NCBI GenBank assembly: GCA_016283775.1
Contig: JAEENL010000114.1
Location: 1 to 64,000, forward strand
DNA from: Lachnospiraceae bacterium
GTDB lineage: Bacteria; Bacillota; Clostridia; Lachnospirales; Lachnospiraceae
DNA: 64,000 nucleotides
Direction: 5' to 3'
This document shows positions 8,108 through 16,816 of this stretch, piece after piece (positions within the stretch are counted from its first letter, which is position 1; the number at the start of each line of letters is the position of its first letter). The position numbers and the translations under genes were made by a program. The notes under the pieces were generated by a model. The model was not told the origin of the DNA. It saw only the letters and a list, made by a program, of their open reading frames with translations, and did not search any database.

Positions 8108-10585
8108 TCACTCACCCTGAAGCACTTCTTTAGCGTATCTCACCGTTTCCATTGCGTTTGCGGCATATTTGTCCGCATTTATCATCTTTGCGTATTCTTC
8201 TGTAAGGACAGCTCCGCCCACACATACTTTGACATCACGCCCCAGCTCTCTGATCGCTTTGATCGTGTCTGCCATTGCAGGGACGGTCGTTGTCATAAGC
8301 GCGGAAAGACCGACCAGATGAACGTCATATTTAACGACCGCATCGGTGACAGCGGATATCTCAACATCTTTTCCGAGATCTATGACGTCAAATCCATAGT
8401 TTTTAAGCAGTGCGACAACTATGTTCTTCCCGATGTCGTGTATATCGCCTTTTACAGTCGCCATTATGACCTTGGGTCCCTTTGCGGTCTGCTCCGGCAT
8501 GTTCTCCGATACAACGGAAAATGCAGCCTTTGCGGCTTCGGCGGACATAAGGAGCTGCGGAAGATAGAGTTTTTTCTTTTCAAAGCCCTCTCCCACTTCG
8601 TTCAGCGCAGGGATTATGTGGTCGTTCACTATCTCCATCGTATCGCACGCACCGATCAGCGCCTTTGTTTCCGCAGCAGCTTTTTCGGAAAGCCCGCGGA
8701 TTATGGCATTGTAGAGCGGTGATGCGTTTGTAACACCTGTTTTTTCGCTTGCTGAAACTTCATTTTTTTCTGCATTGGAATTCGATGTTACATTTGTCGC
8801 TTCAGTCGTTTTCGCCGCAGTATTTTCCACCAATGTGGGAAGCGAACCGACAAAATCTATATAGCCGAGACAGTTTTCATCTTTTCCGGAAAGTGTGAGG
8901 AAACACTTGAAGGATTTCATCATATCCGTCGAAAAAGGATTCATGATGGCGGCGTCAAGGCCTGCTTCCATCGCCATTGCAAAAAAGACGGATGTGATGA
9001 GCATTCGCTCCGGAAGCCCAAATGAAACATTTGACACACCGAGACTTGTGAGACAACCGAGTCTGTTCTTTATAAGCTTTATCGTATCGATCGTCACTCT
9101 TCCCGCTTTGTTGTCGGAAGATACAGCCATTGCGAGAGGATCGAAAATAAGATCTTTACGTGAGATGCCATACTCTTCCGCACGCTTCACCATCTTTTCA
9201 GCTATCGCAAAACGTCCCTCTGCTGTCTCAGGTATCCCGCTCTCGTCAAGCGTAAGGCATACGACAAGTCCGCCGTATTTTTTTACAAGCGGAAATACCG
9301 CATCCATTACTTCCTGCTTTCCGTTCACGGAATTTATCATAGCTTTTCCGTTGTATATGCGAAGAGCCGCCTCCATCGCAACCGGGTCGCTCGTGTCAAG
9401 CTGCAGCGGAAGGGTTGTCACTGCCTGCAGTTCCTTTGTGACAGAAACAAGCATTTCTTTTTCGTCAAGCTCGGGAAGCCCCACGTTCACGTCAAGTACG
9501 TCAGCGCCGGCATCCTCCTGGGTGACCGCTTCGTTAAGGATGTAGCTCATATCGCTTGCCCTTAATGCTTCTTTAAGCTTCTTTTTTCCTGTGGGATTTA
9601 TCCTCTCTCCTATGAGTATCGGACGTTCTCCGAAAGAAACGCACACACTTCCGGATGTGATCAATCCCGGTATTTCCTTTATCACAGGGAGCAGGGCAAG
9701 GTCACGGGTCTTAAGCACCATCTGCTTAATGTGCTCAGGTGTGGTCCCGCAGCACCCTCCGAGAAGTCTCGCGCCTTTTTTTACGGCTTCCGCAGCCAGG
9801 TTTCCAAAGGTCACGGCGTCGATATCATAACAGGTCTTTCCGTCACGGGTCACGGGAAGTCCTGCGTTTGGCATAAATATAACAGGTACGGAGCTGTTTT
9901 TATAAAGCTCCGGAAGGACTTTAAGCATCTGATCAGGGCCAAGTGAACAGTTCGCGCCGAGCGCCTCCACACCGAGTCCCGTGAGGACCGTGGTCGTTAC
10001 GAGCGGCGATGATCCTGTCATCGTTCTTCCCGACTCATCAAAAACATTACTCACAAAAACAGGCAGGTCACAGCATTCATGCGCGGCGAGCACGGCTGCC
10101 TTTGCTTCGTATATATCGTTCATCGTTTCTATGAGGATATACTCTGCACCGCACTTTGCCGCGATCGAAATGGTTTCCGAAAACAATTCCACTGCACGTT
10201 CAAATTCCATGTCACCGAGGGGTTTCAGGAGTTTTCCGAGAGATCCGATATCCGCGCCGACGTAGAGATCCTTTTGCACAAGGTCGCTCTTTGCCGTGCG
10301 CCTTGCCTCAAAAGCGCATTCCATGCCCCGGCTCACTATGTCTTTAAGCGCATATCTTCCGTCTTTTCCGTCATATTTCAGGGAATTTGCTCCGAACGTA
10401 TTTGCGCTCACCGCATTCGCGCCGGCCTCAAAATAAGACCGTCCGAGTGCCGCGATCTTGTCCGGATGTATGATGTTCCAGGTCTCGGGCAGTTCTCCGG
10501 GGCGTATCCCCCATTCCTGAAGCACCGATCCTGTAGCTCCGTCAAAATAAAATATCCCGCTTTTTATCCTGTCTCTAATGTCCAT
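8108..10585 (-). CDS. metH: Cobalamin-dependent methionine synthase without reactivation domain
   Basis: An 825-residue MetH core. Domain order: homocysteine-binding barrel ([14 protein letters not shown]; zinc cysteines in ANCSLGP and [11 protein letters not shown]), methyltetrahydrofolate barrel ([31 protein letters not shown]), a linker rich in Asn/Thr/Ala around residue 600, the four-helix cap, and the B12 Rossmann domain with [10 protein letters not shown], where His716 would be the lower cobalt ligand. Full-length MetH is about 1200 residues and ends in a SAM-binding activation domain; here the protein stops after the B12 domain. That missing domain is encoded separately at 15275-15868 next to metF. 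The enzyme makes methionine from homocysteine in the cytoplasm. Confidence 0.94.
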   Translation of the reverse strand: MDIRDRIKSGIFYFDGATGSVLQEWGIRPGELPETWNIIHPDKIAALGRSYFEAGANAVSANTFGANSLKYDGKDGRYALKDIVSRGMECAFEARRTAKSDLVQKDLYVGADIGSLGKLLKPLGDMEFERAVELFSETISIAAKCGAEYILIETMNDIYEAKAAVLAAHECCDLPVFVSNVFDESGRTMTGSSPLVTTTVLTGLGVEALGANCSLGPDQMLKVLPELYKNSSVPVIFMPNAGLPVTRDGKTCYDIDAVTFGNLAAEAVKKGARLLGGCCGTTPEHIKQMVLKTRDLALLPVIKEIPGLITSGSVCVSFGERPILIGERINPTGKKKLKEALRASDMSYILNEAVTQEDAGADVLDVNVGLPELDEKEMLVSVTKELQAVTTLPLQLDTSDPVAMEAALRIYNGKAMINSVNGKQEVMDAVFPLVKKYGGLVVCLTLDESGIPETAEGRFAIAEKMVKRAEEYGISRKDLIFDPLAMAVSSDNKAGRVTIDTIKLIKNRLGCLTSLGVSNVSFGLPERMLITSVFFAMAMEAGLDAAIMNPFSTDMMKSFKCFLTLSGKDENCLGYIDFVGSLPTLVENTAAKTTEATNVTSNSNAEKNEVSASEKTGVTNASPLYNAIIRGLSEKAAAETKALIGACDTMEIVNDHIIPALNEVGEGFEKKKLYLPQLLMSAEAAKAAFSVVSENMPEQTAKGPKVIMATVKGDIHDIGKNIVVALLKNYGFDVIDLGKDVEISAVTDAVVKYDVHLVGLSALMTTTVPAMADTIKAIRELGRDVKVCVGGAVLTEEYAKMINADKYAANAMETVRYAKEVLQGE

Positions 10586-10617
10586 TTCCGCTCTCCGAGA
10601 TGTATGTTTATACAGTG

Positions 10618-10645
10618 ATTATATCGTAGTTCGTCGAAAAAACAA
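10618..10645 (-). promoter_or_regulatory. Probable metH-ygiQ promoter
   Basis: On the minus strand TTGTTT (10645-10640), 16-bp spacer, TATAAT (10623-10618), about 35 bases before the metH start. I see no S-box or B12 riboswitch in the 154-bp divergent interval. The plus-strand side holds only a weak TAAAAT (10703-10708) for the ExbB-like gene. Confidence 0.5.
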
Positions 10646-10739
10646 CCTCGAATGAAGCAAAACATCATAGAAATTTAAGTGGATAATTCCAACGAAAAGC
10701 GATAAAATAATGTTTACATACAAAATGACGAGGTATCAT

Positions 10740-11357
10740 ATGAACTGGAATGCCTTTATTGTGATCATCTACATCTTCATAGGTCTTGGCGCCGCAGCCG
10801 AAGCGGTGTTCTTTTTCCTCGCAAGAAAAAAAGCGCTCGAGATACGTGACTCCGCCCTTGCCGGAAGCCTTACAAGCAAAGCCACGGGTGAGTCGCTGTT
10901 CAAAAAGGTATCCTACAGATCCCGTCAGGATTTCCTTGACGCGTCCAGCCTTTTGAAGCTTCTCTATTCCATATATTCAAATATTTCAGCCATTTTCCCG
11001 CTTCTCGGTATCCTCGGCACCGTCGTTTCTCTCATAAACATGACCGACATGACATCCGCCGCCGAAAGCTTTATGTCCGCACTCGACACCACTCTCTGGG
11101 GCCTTGTCTGCGGTATCCTTTCAAAAATGGCCGATTCCTGGCTTTCTCCTCACTATGAGACTGCGCTCGACGAAGCGGACCTCATAATCCACAACGAGGA
11201 TTGGGTAGCTCCGGAATCCTTCACCGAGGAAGACCAGGCACTTTCGGAAATGAGTAACGGCGCGTCCGCAAAGCCTGCCGTGGACTACAGCCACATCGAT
11301 GTGGATCCCCCGAAGCCCGAAGAGATCAAATCCAAACGCCCCGATGATATCGCATAA
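10740..11357 (+). CDS. MotA/TolQ/ExbB-like proton-channel subunit
   Basis: A 205-residue membrane protein. Hydrophobic segments are at about residues 4-28, 82-105 and 118-136. The second carries ISAIFPLLGILGTVVSLI, the third ALDTTLWGLVCGI; both match the conserved core of ExbB/TolQ (PPLLGLLGTV and AL-TT-GL motifs). The tail (from residue 140) is charged and probably cytoplasmic, ending in PPKPEEIKSKRP. Start at 10740 is supported by CGAGG 7 nt upstream; the ATG at 10710 has none. It is the first of three plus-strand genes with an ExbD-like and a TolR-like partner. In didermic bacteria such channels use the proton gradient to work on the outer membrane; what they would do here is unknown. Confidence 0.8.
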   Translation: MNWNAFIVIIYIFIGLGAAAEAVFFFLARKKALEIRDSALAGSLTSKATGESLFKKVSYRSRQDFLDASSLLKLLYSIYSNISAIFPLLGILGTVVSLINMTDMTSAAESFMSALDTTLWGLVCGILSKMADSWLSPHYETALDEADLIIHNEDWVAPESFTEEDQALSEMSNGASAKPAVDYSHIDVDPPKPEEIKSKRPDDIA

Positions 11358-11402
11358 AGAGCACCGCCTTTTTAATGATCATTGTTTTCAGAAGCGAACG
11401 AT

Positions 11403-12215
11403 ATGAGACACAGAAAACGCTCAAACATAATAATCGAGCTCACTCCCCTGCTTGATGTCATAATGATCCTGATCTTCATCATCATGACAAACAACAGCAA
11501 CAAGGTCATCGAAGCCGAAGCCGCGACAGACCGCGCGAAAACAAATGCCGCAAAAGCCGCCAAGGAGTATGAGGCCATGATCTCGGAAAAAGATCTGGAA
11601 TACTCTTCCGCTCTTGAAGAGCTCAACTCAGAGCTTGAAAGCGTACGCGTTTCCGCGGAGGAAACGGAAGCCGCCAAAGATGCGGAGATCGAGAAGCTGA
11701 CAGAAGACCTGGCGATAGCGGAAGCAAGGCTCGATCTTACGGAGAATCTCAGAGAAGTTGTAAATCAGAATGCAGACAAGATATCAGGATATGACTCACT
11801 GATCAAGGTTGTGAAAGTATTCAACATCAATCTGAGATTCCTGATAGAACAGGATGACTACTTTATAGAGGAACTCAGATACAATTACTCCGGAGATACG
11901 GTAACAGTCAACGAAAAGCGTTCCATCACCATCCTTCACCAATACAACAATCCTGAAGCAAAAAAGGAGAACAACAAAACCTGGGAAAGCGAAAAGAATA
12001 ATCTCTCATACAATCTGAACCGGTGTTTGGATGATTTCATAAAGACCCAGGTCCCGGGCGATGACGGCTCAGCCTTATATATCGTGTTTTCAACTGAGGA
12101 AACGATCGTAGAAACATATAATGCCCTGACCGACAGGATCAAGGAACTTATCAACTCTGATAAATACAGGGATTACAACATAAATCTTGTTTTACCCAAC
12201 AAAAAACAGAACTAA
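11403..12215 (+). CDS. ExbD-like protein with long coiled coil
   Basis: A 270-residue protein. After a basic start MRHRKRSN comes IELTPLLDVIMILIFIIM: a single membrane segment with the ExbD/TolR signature, in which Asp18 would be the proton-carrying residue. Residues about 35-125 are an Ala/Glu/Lys-rich heptad-like coiled coil. The C-terminal 140 residues are folded but unfamiliar to me, ending in INLVLPNKKQN. ExbD proteins are normally about 140 residues, so this one is twice the usual size. The start at 11403 is chosen because it places the basic residues right before the membrane segment; the ribosome site is weak. Gap to the preceding gene is 45 nt. Confidence 0.72.
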   Translation: MRHRKRSNIIIELTPLLDVIMILIFIIMTNNSNKVIEAEAATDRAKTNAAKAAKEYEAMISEKDLEYSSALEELNSELESVRVSAEETEAAKDAEIEKLTEDLAIAEARLDLTENLREVVNQNADKISGYDSLIKVVKVFNINLRFLIEQDDYFIEELRYNYSGDTVTVNEKRSITILHQYNNPEAKKENNKTWESEKNNLSYNLNRCLDDFIKTQVPGDDGSALYIVFSTEETIVETYNALTDRIKELINSDKYRDYNINLVLPNKKQN

Positions 12216-12235
12216 AACACATGGAGGAACCCCAA

Positions 12236-12835
12236 ATGAGACAAACACCACCCCCGCCGGCACCCGTAAACGGACAGCAGCCGCCCAGAACACCCGAAGA
12301 GCGAAAAAGACTTAAGAAAGAGGAACGCATGCGCCACCGTGACAAGAGACGCGCCGGCAGATGGAAAAGAGTTGCCTTTTCACTCATCATAATCCTCATG
12401 CTCCTCGTCATTATCATGCTTCTTTCAGTGCTCGTCGGCTTTGATCCGTTCGGAATAGGCTATGGCAAGGACGGCGGAGGAGTTAAAAACATCAAAGAAG
12501 CCGTTGATATCCTTACCGGAAATGAGGAGGATCCTGCTCCGACTTCCACTCCCGTTCCCACAGAGCCTGCAGCCACATCCACTCCTGCGCCCGCAGAAGA
12601 AGGTGAAAAGACTATAGTCATCAGCATCGAAGGCACAAAGATCTACTATGGCGACATCCCCTGCACGGATGTCAGTGAGCTCAAAGATAACATCATCAAT
12701 GAATATACGATCAATGGCGTTAAAAAGTTTGAAGTCAGCTATACGACCGCTATCGCTTCAAAATATGATGAAGTAAAGGAAGTACTGGACGGACTTCAGG
12801 AAACTCTTGGCATAGAATTCAGCCACACACGCTAG
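12236..12835 (+). CDS. Single-pass membrane protein with ExbD/TolR-like outer domain
   Basis: A 199-residue protein. A Pro-rich, strongly basic cytoplasmic N-terminus (RKRLKKEERMRHRDKRR) precedes one membrane segment at about 46-68 (VAFSLIIILMLLVIIMLLSVLVG). Then follow a linker of Thr/Pro/Ala repeats (about 102-122) and a C-terminal domain: TIVISIEGTKIYYGDIPC, then AIASKYDEVKEVLDGLQ. That last domain resembles the periplasmic half of ExbD/TolR proteins, without the Asp-bearing membrane helix. GGAGGAACCCCAA before the ATG at 12236 sets the start; an ATG at 12221 would place the ribosome site inside the gene. It is the third gene of the set and is followed by a bidirectional terminator. Confidence 0.65.
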   Translation: MRQTPPPPAPVNGQQPPRTPEERKRLKKEERMRHRDKRRAGRWKRVAFSLIIILMLLVIIMLLSVLVGFDPFGIGYGKDGGGVKNIKEAVDILTGNEEDPAPTSTPVPTEPAATSTPAPAEEGEKTIVISIEGTKIYYGDIPCTDVSELKDNIINEYTINGVKKFEVSYTTAIASKYDEVKEVLDGLQETLGIEFSHTR

Positions 12836-12869
12836 ACCGGCATTATAGCGTGCCCATGGCGCGTAGACT

Positions 12870-12907
12870 AAAAAACACAGGCGCAGCTTGTCACGCCTGT
12901 GTTTTTT
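12870..12907. terminator. Bidirectional intrinsic terminator between the ExbBD-like operon and the MerR gene
   Basis: AAAAAACACAGGCG (12870-12883) and its complement CGCCTGTGTTTTTT (12894-12907) flank a 10-base loop. A-run on one side and T-run on the other allow termination in both directions between convergent genes. Confidence 0.9.
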
Positions 12908-12918
12908 CATGCCGGCTT

Positions 12919-13770
12919 TCACCCGGCAATTTCAATATACTTATTGATCATATCCTTCATCTTGTCATAAGTTCCGGCGCCGTATGCCACATCCATCTGA
13001 GTTTTTGCGTTCTGCATATTTTCCGGTGTCTGAGCTTCGGCAATAAGGAACATGAAATCTCTGGTGCTTTCAAGTTTCTCTTTTCCCTGCATTTTCCCGT
13101 ACTCTTCTCTTTGTTCGGCAGGCAGAGAAGAAAGTCCCAAAATGTACTGCTCCCAGGCGTCAAACAGTTCCCGCATCTTTGCTTTTACAATATCCGAATC
13201 GGGCTCCTCATCCACATACGCGCCGAAAAAGTGAAGCAGTATCACCGATTCCATCGCATTGCGGATCTCTTCTCTCGTATTCTCATCATACCCGATAAAC
13301 GACATGAAATTCACTGCTTTTGAAAAACTGTCGGCAGTGGATACTTTCGACCTGAAATTCTTGGCTTTAAGATATTCCACTTGATTTCTTATCTTTTCGG
13401 AGAATCTGTCAAAAACATCCTGTTCGAATTTCAGAAGGCTTATAACGCTATCGATCCTGTCTCTTTGCTTTTGAAGTTTTTCTATAGCTGTGCCCAGATT
13501 TTCCGAAATGATCTGCACGTTGTCGCCCTGAGCTCCGGAAAGCAGTTCCTTGATCTCTGCGCGCTTATACCCAACATCGCGAAATGTTGCCACGATCCTG
13601 AGCTTATCCACCGCCTTGTCGTCATACAGCCAGTATCCGCCTTCGGTTTTGCTTGTCGGGCTCACTATCCCAAGCCTGTCATACTCCTGCAATGCTTTCC
13701 TTGACAGCCCGGTCTCCTGCACCACTTCACTGAGCTTCCACTCTCTCTTGTTCTCTTTTGCGTTTCCCAT
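12919..13770 (-). CDS. MerR-family transcriptional activator with unknown effector domain
   Basis: A 283-residue regulator. The N-terminal winged helix is WKLSEVVQETGLSRKALQEYDRLGIVSPT followed by GGYWLYDDKAVDKL and a long coiled-coil helix (NVQIISENLGTAIEKLQKQRDRIDSVI), as in MerR proteins. The C-terminal half (from about residue 130) is helical and rich in acidic and aromatic residues; it resembles in size the ligand-binding domains of TipA-like regulators but I cannot assign it. AAAGGAGA 6 nt upstream sets the start at 13770. Its promoter carries a perfect dyad between overspaced -35 and -10 boxes, so it very probably activates itself. No obvious target gene is attached. Confidence 0.85.
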   Translation of the reverse strand: MGNAKENKREWKLSEVVQETGLSRKALQEYDRLGIVSPTSKTEGGYWLYDDKAVDKLRIVATFRDVGYKRAEIKELLSGAQGDNVQIISENLGTAIEKLQKQRDRIDSVISLLKFEQDVFDRFSEKIRNQVEYLKAKNFRSKVSTADSFSKAVNFMSFIGYDENTREEIRNAMESVILLHFFGAYVDEEPDSDIVKAKMRELFDAWEQYILGLSSLPAEQREEYGKMQGKEKLESTRDFMFLIAEAQTPENMQNAKTQMDVAYGAGTYDKMKDMINKYIEIAG

Positions 13771-13822
13771 GTCTGTCTCCTTTACGAATCCTGAAATTAA
13801 CCCGGCCGAGGTTTGCATATAT

Positions 13823-13853
13823 ATAATAAACCTGCTCCTAAGGAGCAGGTCAA
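13823..13853 (-). promoter_or_regulatory. MerR-type activated promoter with 19-bp spacer and perfect dyad
   Basis: On the minus strand TTGACC (13853-13848), a 19-bp spacer, TATTAT (13828-13823). A 21-bp palindrome (arms ACCTGCTCCT, 13830-13839 and 13841-13850, one central base) fills the spacer and enters the -35. Overlong spacer plus central dyad is the hallmark of promoters that MerR proteins untwist to activate. Confidence 0.85.
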
Positions 13854-13872
13854 TAGCTTTTTGAAAATATTT

Positions 13873-14766
13873 TTATTTTTTTCCGATATCATGAAGCGCT
13901 TCCACAAAGCCATCCGTAAGACTTGCCTGTGCCATTTCGGGGTCGGTGAGAGTCTTTATGTATTGGAGCTTTTGAAGGGTCTTCAGATCCGTAACTTCCA
14001 GCGATCCGATCGCCACAGATACGATATTTATCCCGAAACGCTCTTTTGTACGTTCCGTCACTGTATTTACGATCTTCTCTTCTATCTCAGGTATATGCGA
14101 CGGAAATTCACTCGGCCTGATACCCTGCTTCACTGTGTTTGCAAGCGCCTGTTGCATGCAGGAATAAAGTTCTGCCGTCACCTGTTCTTTCAGTTGTTTA
14201 CGAGAATACAGTTTTGAGACATTTCCTGAGACTTTACGGTAAAACACAGCAGGATCGCCGACCCTGAAAGAAAAGACACCGCCAAGCGTCACCGAAGAAT
14301 CTATCGACGCCCCGAGTGCCTGATCACCTATATGCACAGGTACGGGTGAAGGCGTGAGAAACGTATTTCCCATGCATTCCCTGGTATCCACAAAGTAAAT
14401 GCTGTGGACTACCGGCTGAACATCACCGCCTCCGAAGCCTATGCGTGACCAGACATCCTTAAAAAAGCCACGTATACCGCCCGGGTGGTTTTCGTCATAA
14501 AAAACATGCTCACCCGGCTCAGTGCATACATCTATCACTTTTCCCTGTGAGACCACAACGGCTGCCTGCCCGTCAGCGACCACGATCAGCGAGCCGTTCG
14601 TGATCACACGGTCATCTTTACGGTCGTTTGAGCTGTTCTTTCCTGTCTTTTTCTGCCCTCTTAACAGCAGCGACTCGCTTGACAGCGAGTCGCACAGGAA
14701 TATCTCTTTCCATTGTTCTTTTAAAACATTTCCCGCGGAAGTCGCGGTTGCTTTTATTATCCCCAT
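13873..14766 (-). CDS. SPFH/band-7 domain protein (YdjI-like)
   Basis: A 297-residue protein beginning MGIIKATATSAGNVLKEQW, with LCDSLSSESLLLRGQ, the N-terminal hallmark of YdjI-type SPFH proteins (often labelled virion core protein). The SPFH region runs from about 50 to 260: GSLIVVADGQAAVVVSQGKVID, then EPGEHVF, and FFKDVWSRIGFGG. No membrane segment is visible, so it would be a cytoplasmic or peripheral membrane scaffold. The family usually ends with a zinc ribbon; here that ribbon is missing and a ribbon is instead found on the preceding MscL. The start overlaps the mscL stop by one base (TAATG). Confidence 0.85.
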   Translation of the reverse strand: MGIIKATATSAGNVLKEQWKEIFLCDSLSSESLLLRGQKKTGKNSSNDRKDDRVITNGSLIVVADGQAAVVVSQGKVIDVCTEPGEHVFYDENHPGGIRGFFKDVWSRIGFGGGDVQPVVHSIYFVDTRECMGNTFLTPSPVPVHIGDQALGASIDSSVTLGGVFSFRVGDPAVFYRKVSGNVSKLYSRKQLKEQVTAELYSCMQQALANTVKQGIRPSEFPSHIPEIEEKIVNTVTERTKERFGINIVSVAIGSLEVTDLKTLQKLQYIKTLTDPEMAQASLTDGFVEALHDIGKK

Positions 14767-15254
14767 TACTTAAGATCCGATGTGCAGTGAGGGCACTTTG
14801 TAGCCTTGATGCTGATCTCGCTCTGGCAGAAAGGACAGATCTTTGTCGTAGGCTCTTTCTTCTCTTCCTCGACCTTATCCTTCTTTGCTTTCTCTTCTGC
14901 TTTTGCTCTTACGGTGTTGATGCCCTTGACAATCAGGAATACAACAAATGCCATGATGATGAAGTTGATGAGACCGCCAACGAATGCGCCGTACTTTACA
15001 ACTGCGGCACCTGCAGCTTCCGCATCCGCAAGGGTTGCGTACTTGTTCCCGTCAAGTGAGACAAAAAGCTGCGAGAAGTCGATCTTTCCGGTGAGAAGGC
15101 CAAGCACAGGCATGATGATGTCATTTACGAGTGACGATACCAGCGCGTTGAAAGCCGCACCGATGATCATACCTACGGCCAGGTCGATCATATTGCCCTT
15201 GATCGCGAATTCCTTGAACTCCTTGATAAGTCCTTTCTTTTCTTTCTTAGCCAT
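14766..15254 (-). CDS. mscL: Large-conductance mechanosensitive channel MscL with C-terminal zinc ribbon
   Basis: A 162-residue MscL. N-terminal FKEFAIKGNMIDLAVGMIIGAAFNALVSSLVNDIIMPVLG is the pore helix TM1; TM2 is GAFVGGLINFIIMAFVVFLIVKGIN. The outer loop has an inserted Ala-rich stretch (DAEAAGAAVV). After a charged helix (about 115-135) the protein ends in CPFCQSEISIKATKCPHC, a CX2CX10CX2C zinc ribbon not present in E. coli MscL. GGAGAGG 6-7 nt upstream supports the start. It protects cells from osmotic down-shock. It lies 20 nt after the MetH-reactivation gene and one base overlaps the SPFH gene. Confidence 0.93.
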   Translation of the reverse strand: MAKKEKKGLIKEFKEFAIKGNMIDLAVGMIIGAAFNALVSSLVNDIIMPVLGLLTGKIDFSQLFVSLDGNKYATLADAEAAGAAVVKYGAFVGGLINFIIMAFVVFLIVKGINTVRAKAEEKAKKDKVEEEKKEPTTKICPFCQSEISIKATKCPHCTSDLK

Positions 15255-15274
15255 TTTAACCTCTCCTTTTTGAT

Positions 15275-15868
15275 TTATGTATTTTTGATTCCCATGATCG
15301 CCGTGACCGACTTGGTCGGCGTCATCAGAAGAGAATCCGTGAGACTTAAACCTATGCGTCTGTTTGTGTCAAGAACATTCACGAGATCTTTTTGATAAGA
15401 CAGGTCCAGATCACCGTAACCCGGTGAAAACCTTGGCGTTACTTCTCCTGTTTTTTCTGCGTAAATCTCGCAAAAACTGTCGCACAGGCTTTCTATCGCC
15501 TCGGTGCCGAGTGCATCAAATATAAGCTCGGAAACAGTGGAATCCACTGCCGCGCGTGTCCTCAGCTTATCCGCTCCCGCGCCCACCGTCGCAGCCATCA
15601 GCACAGCGCTGTCACAACCCTCAAGGTGCCTCGCGAGCGCTTTTGACTTAAATACAATGCCCTCAAGCTCTGTCTCCGTGTCCGAAACACGTTTTACCGG
15701 CGCCTCGATGTAAGCAATGCGCCCCGAAAGCTCAGGAAGCAGCTTTTTCTCTGCCTTTTCTATTTTTGAAATGAGTTCCTTCGAAGGCTCTCCGGCCCAC
15801 ATTCCCATATAACGGAGCACATTTTTTTTGTTCAGCGCCCCTATCTCAAGCTTTTCGATCTTAACCAC
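15275..15868 (-). CDS. Stand-alone methionine synthase reactivation-domain protein
   Basis: A 197-residue protein matching the C-terminal SAM-binding activation domain of MetH: ALNKKNVLRYMGM at the start, then TPRFSPGYGDLDLSYQKDL, RRIGLSLTDSLLMTPTKSVTAIMGI at the end. In full-length MetH this domain reductively methylates cob(II)alamin with SAM. Here it is split from the MetH core at 8108-10585, which lacks it. GTG start at 15868 overlaps the metF stop by one base, with GGAG upstream, so it is translationally coupled to metF. The pair would supply both methyl-THF and enzyme reactivation for MetH. Confidence 0.88.
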   Translation of the reverse strand: MVKIEKLEIGALNKKNVLRYMGMWAGEPSKELISKIEKAEKKLLPELSGRIAYIEAPVKRVSDTETELEGIVFKSKALARHLEGCDSAVLMAATVGAGADKLRTRAAVDSTVSELIFDALGTEAIESLCDSFCEIYAEKTGEVTPRFSPGYGDLDLSYQKDLVNVLDTNRRIGLSLTDSLLMTPTKSVTAIMGIKNT

Positions 15869-16740
15869 TATATCTCCAGTATGCCCTTGAGGTTGTTCTT
15901 TATGCTCTCAGCCACATAAGCGTTGTTCATCGTGTAGAGATGCACCGCGCTCACGCCGTTTGCGATAAGGTCCACGATCTGCTCCGTTGCATAGATTATG
16001 CCGGCCTGCCTCATTGCCTCTGCGTCATGCCCGAAGCGGTCCACCATATATTTAAACTTTAACGGCACCTGAGCACCTGAGAGTTTCAGAGACCTTTCCA
16101 CCTGCTTCACGCTCGTTATCGGCATGATGCCTGCGACTATCGGCACATTTATGCCCGCATCCCTTACTTTGTACAGATAATTCCAATAGACATTGTTGTC
16201 AAAGAACATCTGCGTTGTCAGGAACTCACAGCCCGCGTCGACTTTTTTCTTCATGTTGAGGATATCCTCGCGCTGGCTCTTTGATTCCGGATGGCACTCA
16301 GGATAGCAGGCTCCGCCGATGCATATGCCAGGATCGAATTCCTTTATCTCGCGCACAAGCTCGCTCGCATAGTGATAGTCCCAGTCTCCTGAGTTTACGG
16401 CTCCCTGAGGGATGTCTCCGCGGAGCGCAAGGACATTTTCGATGCCTGCTTCACGTATCGCCTCAAGCTGGTGTCTCACGCCTTCTTTTGTAGAGCTGAT
16501 GCAGGAAAGATGCGCGAGCACAGGGATGTTGAACTTCTTTTGAATGTCGGAAGCGATCTTTACGGTAAACTTGCTCGTGCCGCCGCCGGCGCCGTAAGTC
16601 ACGCTCATAAAATCGGGAGAAAGAGCCGCCACCTGCTCAGTGGCGACCTGTATTGCTTCAAATTTGTCTTCTGTCTTCGGCGGGAACACCTCAAACGAAA
16701 ACGAAATCTTTTCGGATCTGATCTTGTCGATAACCTTCAT
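15868..16740 (-). CDS. metF: 5,10-methylenetetrahydrofolate reductase MetF
   Basis: A 290-residue flavin-dependent barrel enzyme that makes 5-methyl-THF for MetH. Family motifs are FSFEVFPPKTEDKF near the N-terminus (catalytic Glu), SVTYGAGG, AHLSCISSTKE, LALRGDIPQG, TQMFFDN, and VPIVAGIMPIT. GGAGG 8 nt upstream sets the start. It is the first gene of an apparent operon with the MetH reactivation protein, MscL and SPFH genes (gaps -1, 20 and -1 nt). No S-box or T-box leader fits in the short 76-bp upstream gap, so regulation is not evident. Confidence 0.95.
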   Translation of the reverse strand: MKVIDKIRSEKISFSFEVFPPKTEDKFEAIQVATEQVAALSPDFMSVTYGAGGGTSKFTVKIASDIQKKFNIPVLAHLSCISSTKEGVRHQLEAIREAGIENVLALRGDIPQGAVNSGDWDYHYASELVREIKEFDPGICIGGACYPECHPESKSQREDILNMKKKVDAGCEFLTTQMFFDNNVYWNYLYKVRDAGINVPIVAGIMPITSVKQVERSLKLSGAQVPLKFKYMVDRFGHDAEAMRQAGIIYATEQIVDLIANGVSAVHLYTMNNAYVAESIKNNLKGILEI

Positions 16741-16766
16741 TGTATTTCCTCCAATAGTCAGAAAAT

Positions 16767-16795
16767 ATTATAATACACTTGTTCCGGAATGTTAA
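16767..16795 (-). promoter_or_regulatory. metF operon promoter
   Basis: On the minus strand TTAACA (16795-16790), 17-bp spacer, TATAAT (16772-16767), about 27 bases before the metF start. Confidence 0.7.
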
Positions 16796-16816
16796 GTGTA
16801 TTTTTATGCATTATCA

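Noticed and set aside
8895-9545. Long Ser-rich plus-strand frame inside metH
   Set aside because: Serine-rich antisense frame caused by codon bias of metH; metH motifs are continuous on the other strand.
10586-10739. Possible cobalamin riboswitch before metH
   Set aside because: 154 bp without a B12-box-like sequence; only a promoter candidate is visible.
10740-12835. Zorya-type defence system
   Set aside because: ExbB/ExbD-like subunits are present, but no nuclease, helicase or other ZorC/D/E-like gene is adjacent; the terminator at 12870 closes the set.
16741-16816. Possible SAM riboswitch before metF
   Set aside because: The gap is 76 bp and contains a complete sigma-A promoter; there is no room for an S-box and no such fold was seen.
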